From contig NZ_CAJNOB010000067.1 of the NCBI RefSeq assembly GCF_905250085.1, forward strand, positions 24,286 through 88,285: a DNA stretch of 64,000 nt, written 5' to 3'. The stretch comes from Candidatus Methylacidithermus pantelleriae. GTDB taxonomy: Bacteria > Verrucomicrobiota > Verrucomicrobiia > Methylacidiphilales > Methylacidiphilaceae. Under the pieces are notes generated by a model, which was given only the letters and a program-made list of their open reading frames with translations, ran no database searches and was not told where the DNA came from. A program made the position numbers and the translations under genes. This document shows positions 38,901 through 47,472 of the stretch, one piece after another. Numbering within the stretch: the first letter of the stretch is position 1; each line of letters starts with the position of its first letter.

Positions 38901-40305
38901 TGCTTCTGAACTTGGAATCGAAGTTACCCGAGTCCAAAGAGCTTTGGAAGGACTGGAAGCCCAGGGGGTGGTGTTTCGGGGAAAGTTTCGTCCTGAAGGG
39001 TCAGCAGAGCTTGAATGGTGCGAGCGAGCTCTTTTGGCTCGTATTCACCGTTCAATGATGGAGGGGTGTCGCCAAGATGCGGCTAGCGTCGAATCGAGCA
39101 CATTTTTTGAGTTTCTTCTGCGATGGCAACGGGTTCGGGAAGAGGATCGTGCGGATGGTGTTCTGGGGTTGCAGAGCGTTTTAGAAGGGTTGGAAGGATT
39201 TGCTATTCCTTTTCGGGCCTGGGAAGAAGAGGTTCTCCCGGTCCGCATGAGGAACTATGACCCTGGCTGGTTGGACGAGCTCACGTTATCGGGCAAGTTT
39301 GCGTGGCTAGCCCTTGGAGAAGAAAGGTTGGTGGGAACAACTCCGGTCGTCTTTACTTCGCTCTCCGGGGGTGAGTTTTTTCCTTTCCAAAAAGCGGTTT
39401 GTTGGTCACCGGAAAAACTAGGGCCTTACGCAAGGGAGGTGTACGCGGTTCTTCGCCGGGAAGGTCCCAGCTTTTTTGACACAATCGTACGAAAAAGCCG
39501 GCTTTTGCCCAGCCAGGTAGAAGACGGGCTTAGCGAGCTAGTTGCCCGAGGGATGGCCAGAAGCGATGGTTTCGGTAGTTTGCGGGGGCTTTTGGCAAGG
39601 AAACATCGCCGAATGATCCGGCGGCCCCGCGGCCCTTGGCCTTTCCCCGGGCGGTGGGTGCTTTGCGAAGACAGAGAGAATGGACCGGAGAGAACAGGGG
39701 AAAAGGAGACTGAGCTGGAACGGGCGATAGCTCTTTTTTTGCGCAGGTGGGGTGTCGTGTTTTATAAGCTTTGGAAACGAGAAAATGTCTTTGAGCTGCC
39801 CTGGAGTTGTGTGCTCCGGGTGTTACGGCGCTGGGAGGCAGCGGGGAAAGTCTCTGGAGGCAGGTTTGTGAGGGGTGCTTCGGGGGAGCAGTTTGCGTTA
39901 CCGGAAGCCGTCTCTTTTTTGCGGAACTTGGCAAAGGAGAGGCTTTCTGGAGGTGGCGTGACACTTTCGGCGGTAGATCCTTTGAATCTGACGGGTCTTA
40001 TGTTCCCTGGGCCCCGAGTTCCGAGTCGTTACGGCAATCGGATCTATTGGAAGGGGGGCAGGCCTCTTGTGGCCTTGATTTCAGGGAAGCTTTACTGGTG
40101 GGAAAGCCTTGAGGGACAAGCCCGTTGGGAAGTGGAAAAAGCCGTCCGGCGGGCTAGTGGGAGCGGGTATCGCCAAAAGGTTTTGGCTGGGGAAAACCTT
40201 TCTGCAACTTCCAAAGAGGTGTCTTCCAGACCGTCGTCCCAGTGCCTTCCTAGTTCCTCAACGGGATACTTGGAGGCCGGATGTTTTGGTCGGGCTCCTC
40301 GCTAG
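35911..40305 (+). CDS. lhr: Lhr-type large ATP-dependent helicase
   Basis: Lhr is a superfamily 2 DNA or DNA-RNA helicase linked to repair. From GTG 35911, with GAGAGGA eight bases upstream, it has 1464 residues. The helicase core contains VVAPTGSGKTLAGWLGLLN (motif I), VIVDELHAL (motif II, DELH), LSATVHPWEEAARWL (motif III) and SSLELGIDIGQVELVCQVGS followed by QRVGRSGHRLG (motifs V and VI). The Lhr core winged-helix and beta-barrel region follows (LPTHRKVIVERFFDQAG and AWGLVLRKRFCRQ). The last ~600 residues are the long Lhr-CTD with repeated winged helices. The final ~40 residues do not look like the usual Lhr end, so a late frameshift is possible. Confidence 0.9.
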   Translation: MTQRRTGWENFHFLIREWFQREIGEPTLVQRRAWEAIEKQGPVLVVAPTGSGKTLAGWLGLLNRLVQRWQAGRWAEGPSVLYISPLRALSYDLWRNLQKPLRECEDAFRRQGLSFPPVSVSVRTGDATAAERARLVRKPPQILVTTPESLYLLLGGSRGRSLLSRVETVIVDELHALVGTKRGAHLFLSLERLARLRGGLLQRIGLSATVHPWEEAARWLTGQQEGEKEVTVVMQEEDRRLDLAIELPEVPLGSVASTEFWEALYDRIAELTKEHATTLVFVASRRLAERVAFQLGQRLGDSVVGGHHGSLSWERRRQVEGLLREGKLRVVVATSSLELGIDIGQVELVCQVGSPRSITALIQRVGRSGHRLGKTPKGRLFPLSRNELLEMVALIRAVRLGVREKLPTIEAPLDVLAQQVTAEVGAGSVSEQELWELVRRAYPYRGLTRELWEKMLTLLSEGFAWEPGRRGALIHWERTDGVLRPRKRTRWVALANAGVIPDRFEYEVVTEPEGDTVGTVNEDFAMESMVGDVFLLAGRSWRVRRVEKGKIRVEDAGFAAPSIPFWLGEAQARSPELSASVGEFLEWANEQFDRGPLSHGVATITEELCNTFGLSEEVSRALSEHLAASYAALGELPTHRKVIVERFFDQAGDTQLVFHCVRGMRINRAWGLVLRKRFCRQFNFELQAAAGEDGLLLSLTPVHSFPLEEVVGYVKSDTARSLLVQAILDAPVFRIRWLWNSTIALAVPRRRNGKKLSAQLVRMLAEDLLGRVFPDQLACFENIVGDRQIPDHPLVDQTLRDVLEETLDYPGLASLLKDIESGKIRVVTRDLREPSPMACELLTARPYAFLDNAPLEERRAHEVSVRRWWALKDATELGTLDPAVIQRVCQEARPSVTSSEDLLMALESFACWEADPSYQPFFDSLAREGKALTVATWNGKTLWVSSSRARQWAATLGEKAGTSLARFWDPQEDPQEALQEIVADRLALLGPRTSAEVASELGIEVTRVQRALEGLEAQGVVFRGKFRPEGSAELEWCERALLARIHRSMMEGCRQDAASVESSTFFEFLLRWQRVREEDRADGVLGLQSVLEGLEGFAIPFRAWEEEVLPVRMRNYDPGWLDELTLSGKFAWLALGEERLVGTTPVVFTSLSGGEFFPFQKAVCWSPEKLGPYAREVYAVLRREGPSFFDTIVRKSRLLPSQVEDGLSELVARGMARSDGFGSLRGLLARKHRRMIRRPRGPWPFPGRWVLCEDRENGPERTGEKETELERAIALFLRRWGVVFYKLWKRENVFELPWSCVLRVLRRWEAAGKVSGGRFVRGASGEQFALPEAVSFLRNLAKERLSGGGVTLSAVDPLNLTGLMFPGPRVPSRYGNRIYWKGGRPLVALISGKLYWWESLEGQARWEVEKAVRRASGSGYRQKVLAGENLSATSKEVSSRPSSQCLPSSSTGYLEAGCFGRAPR

Positions 40306-40949
40306 AGACGATTTGGCCAGAGGTGAAACGCAGACCTTTCCTCTTACTGGACTTGGGCCAGACGCTTGTTCGATTCGATTGGAAGGAAGCAGCACAGCGT
40401 TTCACCCAGAGGACAACGAGGCCAGTCGATCTTACGGTTGAGTTTCTCTGCCAGCGGTGCCTGTACGTGGAATATGAACTGGGCAGGGTCGGGAGCAGGG
40501 AGTTTTTCTTCGAGTTGCGTCGCGCGACGGGTTTTGACGGGACCTTGGAGGAGGTAGAAGAAATTTTTTGTAGCATTTTTTCACCATGGCCCGAGCGAGA
40601 AGCGATTCTTGCCAAGCTTTTGCCTCGCTTCACGATCGCAATTGTCTCGAATACCTCTCCGGCGCATGCCTTTTATTTAGAGAAAACTCTTCCCTGGTTG
40701 TCCCGGCTGCCCCACCGTTTCTATTCGTTTCAATTGGGCCACCGGAAACCTTCTAGCCACTTCTACCTGGCGGTTCTTTCTCAGTTGGGTTGTCGCCCGT
40801 GGCACACAATACTGGTAGACGATCGTCCGGAAAACTGTGTGGGAGCGCAAAAGGTTGGGATTCCGGCCGTTTGCGTTTCGCCAGAAGAGTGTTTGGGCGA
40901 AGTCTTGGCCCGTTCAGGGCTGCCAATGGTGGGAGATCTCGACACATAG
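40281..40949 (+). CDS. HAD-family hydrolase (YihX/glucose-1-phosphatase-like)
   Basis: This is a 222-residue HAD subfamily IA phosphatase. Motif I reads FLLLDLGQTLVRF, with glycine in place of the second aspartate, as in the DLGNV variants of the YihX group. Motif II is in IAIVSNTSPAH, motif III in HRKPSSHFYLAVL and motif IV in TILVDDRPENCVGAQKVG. A small cap domain (VEYELGRVGSREFFFELRR) lies between. Substrate unknown, probably a sugar phosphate. The ATG overlaps the end of lhr by 25 bases. Confidence 0.8.
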   Translation: MFWSGSSLETIWPEVKRRPFLLLDLGQTLVRFDWKEAAQRFTQRTTRPVDLTVEFLCQRCLYVEYELGRVGSREFFFELRRATGFDGTLEEVEEIFCSIFSPWPEREAILAKLLPRFTIAIVSNTSPAHAFYLEKTLPWLSRLPHRFYSFQLGHRKPSSHFYLAVLSQLGCRPWHTILVDDRPENCVGAQKVGIPAVCVSPEECLGEVLARSGLPMVGDLDT

Positions 40950-41575
40950 TGACACTGGTGACCTTTGATCGAAGCTACATAAGGCAATTGGGCCAAGCGG
41001 GTAGGCCTGTACCGTAAGAGAGGTGAAGAAGAACGCGCGTCGTAGCCCTCGTTCTGGCCAGGCGTGACCTCCGCCATGGGTTGGCCAAGGAATAGACCTG
41101 TCCCATAGGTTGTGGGGGCTATAAAAGCCGTTAATACGCGTCCTGTTGTCACCCCCGCGAGGAATCGCGGCAAAGCAGGGAGGCTTGTTCGGGTCAAAAC
41201 GTTGGGACCAGGTTCCCAGCGGGACAGGGAGAGGAATTCCAGGTGTTGGGGAGGACATTCTTTTTACTTGTGCCGCTGCCCCTGGAGACGGGAACATGGA
41301 GGCCGTTTCGGCGGATGGCCAGGGGAAACTTCCGGCACACGGACTGTGGCTCGAGCGATTGGAGAGACACCGTAGAGGCGCTTTCCTCGTAAGAAAAAGG
41401 TTTGACTTTTGGGGTAAGCTAGCCGTCGATGGACCAAGACCAGGAGCTGTGCGGCTAGCACCAGAAGCGAACAACACCACGACCTTTGGAAAGCGGAAAA
41501 CCGGAAGCTTTAAAAAGGATCGTTCTTGTGGGATCATGGAATCCTTCCGAGTGGAAGGAGCATAGGAAGGAAGCC
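40950..41575. other. Intergenic region, no gene recognised
   Basis: This is 626 bases between the HAD gene and the sulfite dehydrogenase. A 234-codon minus-strand frame spans most of it, but it is Pro/Ser/Arg-rich, runs into both neighbours and matches nothing I know, so I read it as a shadow. The right end must hold the promoter of the sulfite dehydrogenase pair. Confidence 0.4.
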
Positions 41576-42859
41576 GTGGGTAGTGAGGGCTGGACACGCA
41601 GGGAGGTACTGGCACTTTTGAGCGGACTTTGGCTTGGGTGCGGCAGCCCGAGAAGCTTCCTCGGTCAGGTGTTTGTCCCTGCAGGGCAGGGGTGGGAGGG
41701 GTTAGACTTTTCCAAGCCTAACCCGTGTTGGAATGGCTTGGGGCCTCTGGTGTCAGAACCACAAAAATTACCCCTTATCCGTCTTACGGATCGTCCGATC
41801 CAACTTGAAACACCAAGACCCTATTTTCTTGACGTTTTCACTCCGAATGCCGCCTTCTATGTTCGATATCATTTAGACGGGATCCCCAACGCAGTCGATC
41901 TTAAGAGCTGGAGGCTCAGGCTAGAGGGCAACTTCCGCCGATGCCTTTCGTTCTCCTTCGAAGAGTTGATTCGGGATTTTTCTCCGGTTTCACTTGTTGC
42001 GGTTAACCAGTGTTCCGGTAATTCTCGGAGCCGGTTTTTCCCTCGGGTTGCAGGGGCTCAATGGGGGAACGGTGCGATGGGGAATGCGGTTTGGACTGGC
42101 GTTCGCTTGAAAGATCTTCTTTCCCGAGCGGAGCCTTTGCCTGGTACCCTGCAAATCCAGTTTCAGGGACTGGATACGGGCAAGGGACCGGAAGGCAAAG
42201 GATCGCACGCCTTTCTCAAATCCCTGGATCTCACGGACCCGGCGCTGGAACGGAGTCTTGTTGCCTACTCGATGAACGGGCAGCCGTTGCCCATGTTGAA
42301 TGGCTTTCCGGTACGACTGGTGGTGCCAGGAAAATTTGCCACCTACTGGGTGAAACATCTTAGCTGGATTCGGGCGCTCAAAGAAAAGGATTCCAATTTC
42401 TGGATGGCGCAGGCCTATCGTATACCTGCGACGCCCGGGAATACCATTCGACCCGAGGACGCGGCTCGCGGAGGATGGACGACACTTCCCATTGGGGCCG
42501 TAGATATGCCGGTTCGCTCTTTTTTGATCGAACCGGATGGGTCAAGCAAACTCCCTGTGGGGATGCCTGTACGGTTGCGAGGCATCGCTTTTAGTGGCGG
42601 CAAAGGGGTTGAACGCGTGGAGGTTTCGGTAGATGGAGGACGGAGCTGGATGCCAGCTCAACTGGGGTCGGATTGGGGTCCCTACTCCTTTCGCTTGTGG
42701 GAGAAGGTCTGGAAACCCAAGCGGCCAGGACGGTTCGTGGTTGCGGTACGAGCTTTTGACCGCATGGGGCACGGGCAGCCTGAGGAACCCATTTGGAATC
42801 CGGGAGGCTACTTGTGGCATTCTGTGGAAAAGCAGGAGCTGGTAGTCGGGGAAGTGTAG
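41576..42859 (+). CDS. Molybdenum sulfite dehydrogenase (SorA/sulfite oxidase type), Tat-exported
   Basis: This enzyme oxidises sulfite to sulfate in the periplasm using a molybdopterin centre. From GTG 41576 (ribosome site AGGAAGG) the product is 427 residues. It opens with a twin-arginine signal (WTRREVLALLSGLWLGCG). The Moco-binding domain contains the metal cysteine in LVAVNQCSGNSRSRF, GAMGNAVWTGVRLKDLL, and the later VPGKFATYWVKHLSWI. The C-terminal dimerisation domain holds GVERVEVSVDGGRSW. No heme domain is fused. A single-heme cytochrome follows after two bases, the SorA/SorB arrangement. A YedY-like methionine-sulfoxide enzyme is the alternative but lacks the dimer domain. Confidence 0.88.
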   Translation: MGSEGWTRREVLALLSGLWLGCGSPRSFLGQVFVPAGQGWEGLDFSKPNPCWNGLGPLVSEPQKLPLIRLTDRPIQLETPRPYFLDVFTPNAAFYVRYHLDGIPNAVDLKSWRLRLEGNFRRCLSFSFEELIRDFSPVSLVAVNQCSGNSRSRFFPRVAGAQWGNGAMGNAVWTGVRLKDLLSRAEPLPGTLQIQFQGLDTGKGPEGKGSHAFLKSLDLTDPALERSLVAYSMNGQPLPMLNGFPVRLVVPGKFATYWVKHLSWIRALKEKDSNFWMAQAYRIPATPGNTIRPEDAARGGWTTLPIGAVDMPVRSFLIEPDGSSKLPVGMPVRLRGIAFSGGKGVERVEVSVDGGRSWMPAQLGSDWGPYSFRLWEKVWKPKRPGRFVVAVRAFDRMGHGQPEEPIWNPGGYLWHSVEKQELVVGEV

Positions 42860-42861
42860 TT

Positions 42862-43314
42862 GTGCAAAACTCCCGGGTTTCGTGTCTCCCATGTATTCGA
42901 TGGCTAATCGTAGTTTTCATCCTGACCAGCGGTGCCTGGATGACCCTTTGGAGTGCGGTGCCGGAGGGAGTCCAAAGAGGCCAATACACGGTAGGAGCTT
43001 TGGAAGTTACGTATCCTGTTCCACTTCCTGTACAGACGGAAAATAGTCTTTTTTCTGTTGGGCCCTATCCTACGGTCCTTCCCGACCTTCCTTCCTTTCC
43101 AGGAAAAAATCTTGTGGTGAGCTACTGTTCTGGCTGCCACACCACGCAGTATCTCCTTATGCAGCCGAAACTCTCGCCGGAAGGTTGGAAGAAAATTGTG
43201 GCGAAAATGGAGGTGTCTTTTGGGGCCCCAGTCCCCAAGAAGGCCGAAGGTCCGATCCTTACGTATCTTGAGCAACTCTCCGAGCAAAGAGGGCCAACTT
43301 CTGGGAATCGGTAG
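42862..43314 (+). CDS. c-type cytochrome, likely electron acceptor of sulfite dehydrogenase (SorB-like)
   Basis: This is a 150-residue membrane-anchored or secreted cytochrome. After a short head there is a hydrophobic segment (WLIVVFILTSGAWMTLW), a spacer of ~65 residues, and one heme-binding motif CSGCH (in VVSYCSGCHTTQYLLM). A methionine in LMQPKLSPEGW or AKMEVSF is the probable sixth ligand. The GTG start at 42862 is two bases after the sorA-like stop, so the two are co-translated. This would carry electrons from sulfite to the respiratory chain. Confidence 0.8.
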   Translation: MQNSRVSCLPCIRWLIVVFILTSGAWMTLWSAVPEGVQRGQYTVGALEVTYPVPLPVQTENSLFSVGPYPTVLPDLPSFPGKNLVVSYCSGCHTTQYLLMQPKLSPEGWKKIVAKMEVSFGAPVPKKAEGPILTYLEQLSEQRGPTSGNR

Positions 43315-43600
43315 TTTTCCTGGACAAAAGTGGGCGGAGAAGTGTTTTGGGTGTGCCCTCAGGCTCCGACGCTCTTTGATAGAAGAGGATTTATTATCAG
43401 CAACAACAGTTGGAAGAAAGGCTTAGCTCGCAAACAACCCATTGCGCGTGGAAAGACGATGGGAATTTCGGTTCAAAAAAGGGTGGAAAACCCCTCAAAA
43501 ATGGCCTAGGGTTTCTGGCCCTGCAAGGACCGAGAAGTCAGGCCACTAAGCATGGAAGTTCAAGCTAGCGATCCCTCAGTTTAGGAGGAGCGGGAAATCC

Positions 43601-44293
43601 ATGGAAACGCATCGTCGCATTCTTCTAGCTCCTTCGATTCTTTCCGCTGATTTTGCGCGTCTGGAAGCCCATGTCCGGGAGGCGCTAGCTGCAGGAGCGG
43701 ACTGGTTGCACATTGATGTTATGGATGGCCACTTCGTTCCCAATATCACCATTGGTCCTTTGGTTGTGGAGGCCCTTCAGCCGATTCGCCAAGAAACAGG
43801 AGCTTGGCTCGATGTGCACCTTATGATTGAGAACCCGGACCGTTACTTAAAGGACTTTGCACAAGCAGGCGCGGATATCATTACCGTTCAGGTTGAGGCT
43901 TGCCCGCACCTTCATCGTACCATCCAATCGATTAAGGAGCTGGGTGTGCGTGCAGGAGTGACCTTAAACCCGGCAACCCCTCTTGTCACCTTGGAGGAAA
44001 TCTTGCCGGACGTGGACCTAGCTCTCATTATGTCAGTTAATCCCGGTTTTGGGGGACAGGCATATATTCCGTCCAGCACGGCGAAAATTCGCCGGCTAAA
44101 ACAAATGCTCGATACCATTGGTTCTTCGGCTTGGCTGGAAGTGGATGGGGGGGTCAAAATTTCCAATGCCCGAGAGGTGATCGAAGCGGGAGCCAATGTG
44201 CTCGTGGCAGGATCGGCGGTTTTTCGCGGAGATGTCAAAGCCAATGTAGCGGCGTTCCGAAAGATTCTGGCTGAGTTTGAGGAGAACTCCTAA
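43601..44293 (+). CDS. rpe: Ribulose-phosphate 3-epimerase
   Basis: Rpe interconverts ribulose-5-phosphate and xylulose-5-phosphate in the pentose phosphate, Calvin or RuMP pathways. The 230-residue TIM barrel has all signatures: [84 protein letters not shown] and [20 protein letters not shown]. The ATG at 43601 has a strong AGGAGGAG upstream. It stands alone, 286 bases after the cytochrome gene. I see no gene in that gap. Confidence 0.96.
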   Translation: METHRRILLAPSILSADFARLEAHVREALAAGADWLHIDVMDGHFVPNITIGPLVVEALQPIRQETGAWLDVHLMIENPDRYLKDFAQAGADIITVQVEACPHLHRTIQSIKELGVRAGVTLNPATPLVTLEEILPDVDLALIMSVNPGFGGQAYIPSSTAKIRRLKQMLDTIGSSAWLEVDGGVKISNAREVIEAGANVLVAGSAVFRGDVKANVAAFRKILAEFEENS

Positions 44294-45230
44294 GAGCAAA
44301 GAGGCGAGCGCGAGCGGGACCTTGGGGTCATTCTGATCGCAACGAGAACGTTAAGAGAGGTTAGGAACCGGGCTCTGACAAAGTCCAGGCAGACGCCAAG
44401 ACGCGAGGGAAACTTCCAGTGGCTGCTTGGGCAGGGCATAGATGAGGAAGCTCAAATGTACCCGGGATCCGTAGGAGGAGTTTTGCACATAGAGCCGCCG
44501 GGCATACCTTGCTCGCTAGTGGCGTTACGCCGTTGGAAGAGAGCGTGTCTGGAGTAATCCAGAATCCAAAAGGGTATCGGTACTCAAAGCATAGAGATGA
44601 CAGGTTTCCCAAAGGTTTGCGAGAGTAGATCCTGTTCTTGGCGTCTGAATAGCCTCTTTGGAAGTTTGGCCTAAAGGCCTATTACGAGCGCTCGTGGGTC
44701 TTCGGAAAACGACCACGTCTGGAATTACCGAGAGAAAGAGAACCCAAAACCAAGAAAAGCCCTTTGCCAGATTGGCAATCTTGCAAAAGGTAGGTCGATA
44801 AAGAAAAGACCTTTGCATCGATCTTTGGGACCTTTGCCAGCCGGTCATACCGGACCGGTGAACGCTTGGGGAAGGACCGGGAGAAGTTCCTCCCTTTCCA
44901 GGGATTTTGCCTGCGAGTACCGGCTACCTGTCCGGACTTCGAGCCATAGGGAATAGGTTTGGGTCAGCACTGGGTAATGGATCAAGCAAGTCAAAGCGTG
45001 GGTCAAAAGGAAAGTCACTCAGGTCATGATGGACAAAGCTCAGCTGCTACGACCTGAGAAGCCAGCGTGGAGACTTGAGTTTGCGCTTCTTCCCAAGGTG
45101 CTTGAAGGGGTGAGATTCAAAGATGGTCGGGTAGGTTCTTACAAAGAACCACGAAACCAGAGGGGAAAAAAATATAGCTTACCCAACCAATGCGCGTCCA
45201 CGAAGTGGGAGGATAAAATCCTATGATTGC
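44294..45230. other. Intergenic region, no gene recognised
   Basis: About 940 bases between rpe and the HAD gene terminator. Frames up to ~107 codons exist on both strands but none has a domain, ribosome site or sensible composition. Decayed coding DNA is possible, but I cannot identify a parent. Confidence 0.4.
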
Positions 45231-45253
45231 AAAAAATGCCCTTTTGGGTATTT
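45231..45253 (-). terminator. Rho-independent terminator of the HAD/L,D-transpeptidase/LOG operon
   Basis: Read on the minus strand, AAATACCC pairs with GGGCATTT (one G-U) around an AAAA loop and is followed directly by a run of T. It lies 11 bases past the HAD stop. Confidence 0.75.
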
Positions 45254-45264
45254 GCCTAGGAAAG

Positions 45265-45918
45265 TTAGAACTGTAAGAAGGATTGCCGAGTGGTATCGAA
45301 CAGAAGAGCTTCGACCTCTACTAGGTTGCTGCATAAAAAGGTGGGTCTTGCGCGACGGAGTTTCGACTCGGTATCGTATCCAGTTAAAACCGCACAGGAA
45401 CAAACGCCAGCACAATGAGCCGCTTCTACGTCGTGGACCATGTCTCCCACAAAAAGGGTTGTACTAGGAAGGAGTGAATAGCGAGAGAGAAGCGTCTGGA
45501 GACCGGTTCGCTTATCCCCCACGGACGTCATAGCGCACCGAAAAAAATGTTTTAGTCCAAACCGAGCGGCAAGCGTTTCGTAATGATCGGGATGGATTGT
45601 GCTCAGAAGGAAAAGGTCAAGGCCATTTGACCGGCACTGGTTTAAAAAAGGAAGAGCCTCCGGAAACAATGTGACTTTTCCTCTAAAGGCTCGATAGTGC
45701 GCGTGAAAATGTTGATCAAGTTCCTCTAAAGGGACTTCAGGAAGGTATCGGGCATAGAAGTCGCGGAGCGGAAGAAAAAATTTCTCGCGAAATTCTTCTC
45801 GGCTAAACGGTGCCTTGCCGTAAGCACGAAACACGTGATTACCAGCTTCCAGAACGCAATCTAGGTCGTCCACAAGGGTGCCGGACCAATCGAGAATCAC
45901 TGCTCGGAACGGAAGCAT
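45265..45918 (-). CDS. HAD-family phosphatase, phosphoglycolate-phosphatase-like
   Basis: This is a 217-residue HAD subfamily IA phosphatase. Motif I is VILDWSGTLVDD, with Asp-x-Ser replacing the usual DxD second position. Motif II is in LFLLSTIHPDH, the lysine motif III in TSVGDKRTGLQTLL, and motif IV in TLFVGDMVHDVEAAHCAGV. A four-helix cap lies at residues ~20-85. It may clear 2-phosphoglycolate or a similar metabolite. The ATG at 45918 avoids overlap with the upstream L,D-transpeptidase (stop 45926); an ATG at 45945 is also in frame. A terminator follows the stop. Confidence 0.8.
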   Translation of the reverse strand: MLPFRAVILDWSGTLVDDLDCVLEAGNHVFRAYGKAPFSREEFREKFFLPLRDFYARYLPEVPLEELDQHFHAHYRAFRGKVTLFPEALPFLNQCRSNGLDLFLLSTIHPDHYETLAARFGLKHFFRCAMTSVGDKRTGLQTLLSRYSLLPSTTLFVGDMVHDVEAAHCAGVCSCAVLTGYDTESKLRRARPTFLCSNLVEVEALLFDTTRQSFLQF

Positions 45919-45925
45919 AGGGTCA

Positions 45926-46444
45926 TTACGCTGAGATATAAACAAGGGTCCCCTCTTGCGCGAACTCGTATAGCCTCATCATATCCTCGTTTCTTAAACA
46001 GATACAACCACAGCTTGTTGGTGTTCCGATGTGCTCCTCCCAGTTCGTACCATGAAAATAGATCCAGCGGTCCCGGGTGGTGCGGTTGTGTTCTTCAATC
46101 CCTTCCAGCCAGAGGATTCGGGTAAGAATCAATCTTTCCTGGGAAGGCGTCCCCTTGTTCCATATCGCGCCCGTCGGTTGTCTCCCTTTGAAAATGGCCC
46201 CGATGGGTTGGCCATCGCCGATCTTTTGGTAGATCCTGTGCCAGCCTCGTGGCGTACGCAGGCTTCCTGGTTCTTCCCCGCATCCGTGAGCGGAGGTACT
46301 GACCGGAGCTTCCCACAAAAGCTCTTTTCCCTTCATTACTTTAACAACTTGACTGGGAACTACGACCCAGAACCAGAGCTCCTCCGGAGGGACCAGAAGG
46401 TTAGTACTCGTTAATCCGGTCGATGAGTTGTCGCAGCCGGCCAT
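45926..46444 (-). CDS. L,D-transpeptidase (YkuD domain)
   Basis: YkuD enzymes cross-link peptidoglycan or anchor proteins to it. The catalytic block is clear near the C-terminus: IYFHGTNWEEHIGTPTSCGC followed by ICLRNEDMMRLYEF, i.e. HGT...SxGCIRL with the nucleophilic cysteine. Upstream is SQVVKVMKGKELLWEAPVST, the usual beta-sheet start, and GSLRTPRGWHRI. From ATG 46444 it has 172 residues. The ATG lies inside the LOG gene end, so they are coupled. No signal peptide is visible with this start, which is odd for a periplasmic enzyme. Confidence 0.82.
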   Translation of the reverse strand: MAGCDNSSTGLTSTNLLVPPEELWFWVVVPSQVVKVMKGKELLWEAPVSTSAHGCGEEPGSLRTPRGWHRIYQKIGDGQPIGAIFKGRQPTGAIWNKGTPSQERLILTRILWLEGIEEHNRTTRDRWIYFHGTNWEEHIGTPTSCGCICLRNEDMMRLYEFAQEGTLVYISA

Positions 46445-47441
46445 AGGAACTTCGGTTAAAGGAGAAACAGAGCCGGTAAAGATGGGCAAGTTCACTTTCT
46501 TGTCCCTCTCCCGGTAGGGGTCCTTTGCGAAGTTCAAAACGACCCCGTGTCAGGATATCTCGAAATTGCGCGTTCCACTCCTCCAAAACTTCTTCTGGGA
46601 TGGGACGGCGAATCCGGATGATGAGTCGAGCCCCTAAAAAACGATACGAGTGAAAATTATCGTAGAACCGAAGAACTTCGTCTCTGGCTTCTTCCAGGCT
46701 TTCCGTAAAGCGGAAGAGCGAAAAATCCGATTCAGAGATGAGATCATGGGCCAATAGGTTCTCCCGAAGGTAACGTTCAAAATTTTTCCAGAAAATCCCT
46801 CCGGGGCAGTCAACAAAGACCAGCGGTTCAATGGCAGCTTTTCCGGTCTGCATGAGAGTAAGAGCCTCAAATCCCTCGTCCATCGTTCCGAATCCCCCCG
46901 GAAAAAGGGCGATGGCGTGGGATTCTTTAAGAAAGAAGAGCTTGCGCAAAAAGAAGTAACGAAAATGGATGAGTTTGGGATCCCCTTCGATGACCTCGTT
47001 GGGCCGCTGTTCAAAGGGAAGGAGAATGTTGAGCCCAAAACTTTTCTCTCTTCCTGCTCCTGCCTGCGCTGCTTCCATGATCCCACTTCCTCCACCGGTA
47101 AGGACCATAAAGCCACTTTCTGCCATCATGGAGGCAAACTTTCGCGCGGCTTGCCCTACCGGGCTATCGGGTGAGAGTCGAGCGGAACCGAAAATTGCGA
47201 TTTTCCGAATGCCGCGGTAGGGATGAAAGACCGCAATGGCTCGACAAAGATCCGCCAGCATAAAGTTAACAAGCCGGGCGTCAAAAGCGCTTGCTCCTTG
47301 ATGACCAAGCGTGATCACCCGCGCCAGGATCTCAAAGTACTCCCGCTGGGCCGGCAGCCCTGCCGCTTCGAGCAGGTGGAAAATTGCGTGATCCCATTCC
47401 GGCTTGCCGGTAGAGTAGGTGCGGTACTTTCTTAGATTCAC
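46401..47441 (-). CDS. LOG-family (TIGR00730-type) nucleotide phosphoribohydrolase-like protein
   Basis: This is a 346-residue protein with the Rossmann-like LOG fold, often misnamed lysine decarboxylase. The signatures are VLTGGGSGIMEAAQAGA and the catalytic FPGGFGTMDEGFEALTLMQT (PGGxGTxxE). Known members cleave nucleoside 5'-monophosphates to base and ribose-5-phosphate (cytokinin activation in plants, PpnN in bacteria). The extra ~100 residues at each end make it longer than plain LOG proteins. Start is GTG 47441. The next gene on the other strand starts only 31 bases away, so the promoters overlap. Confidence 0.82.
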   Translation of the reverse strand: MNLRKYRTYSTGKPEWDHAIFHLLEAAGLPAQREYFEILARVITLGHQGASAFDARLVNFMLADLCRAIAVFHPYRGIRKIAIFGSARLSPDSPVGQAARKFASMMAESGFMVLTGGGSGIMEAAQAGAGREKSFGLNILLPFEQRPNEVIEGDPKLIHFRYFFLRKLFFLKESHAIALFPGGFGTMDEGFEALTLMQTGKAAIEPLVFVDCPGGIFWKNFERYLRENLLAHDLISESDFSLFRFTESLEEARDEVLRFYDNFHSYRFLGARLIIRIRRPIPEEVLEEWNAQFRDILTRGRFELRKGPLPGEGQESELAHLYRLCFSFNRSSYGRLRQLIDRINEY

Positions 47442-47472
47442 TTGCGCTTTATAGTGTCAGAGGAAGGCGTGC

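Noticed and set aside
40914..41615. 234-codon minus-strand frame between the HAD and sulfite dehydrogenase genes
   Set aside because: It overlaps both real neighbours, has a Pro/Ser-rich low-information composition and no domain or ribosome site.
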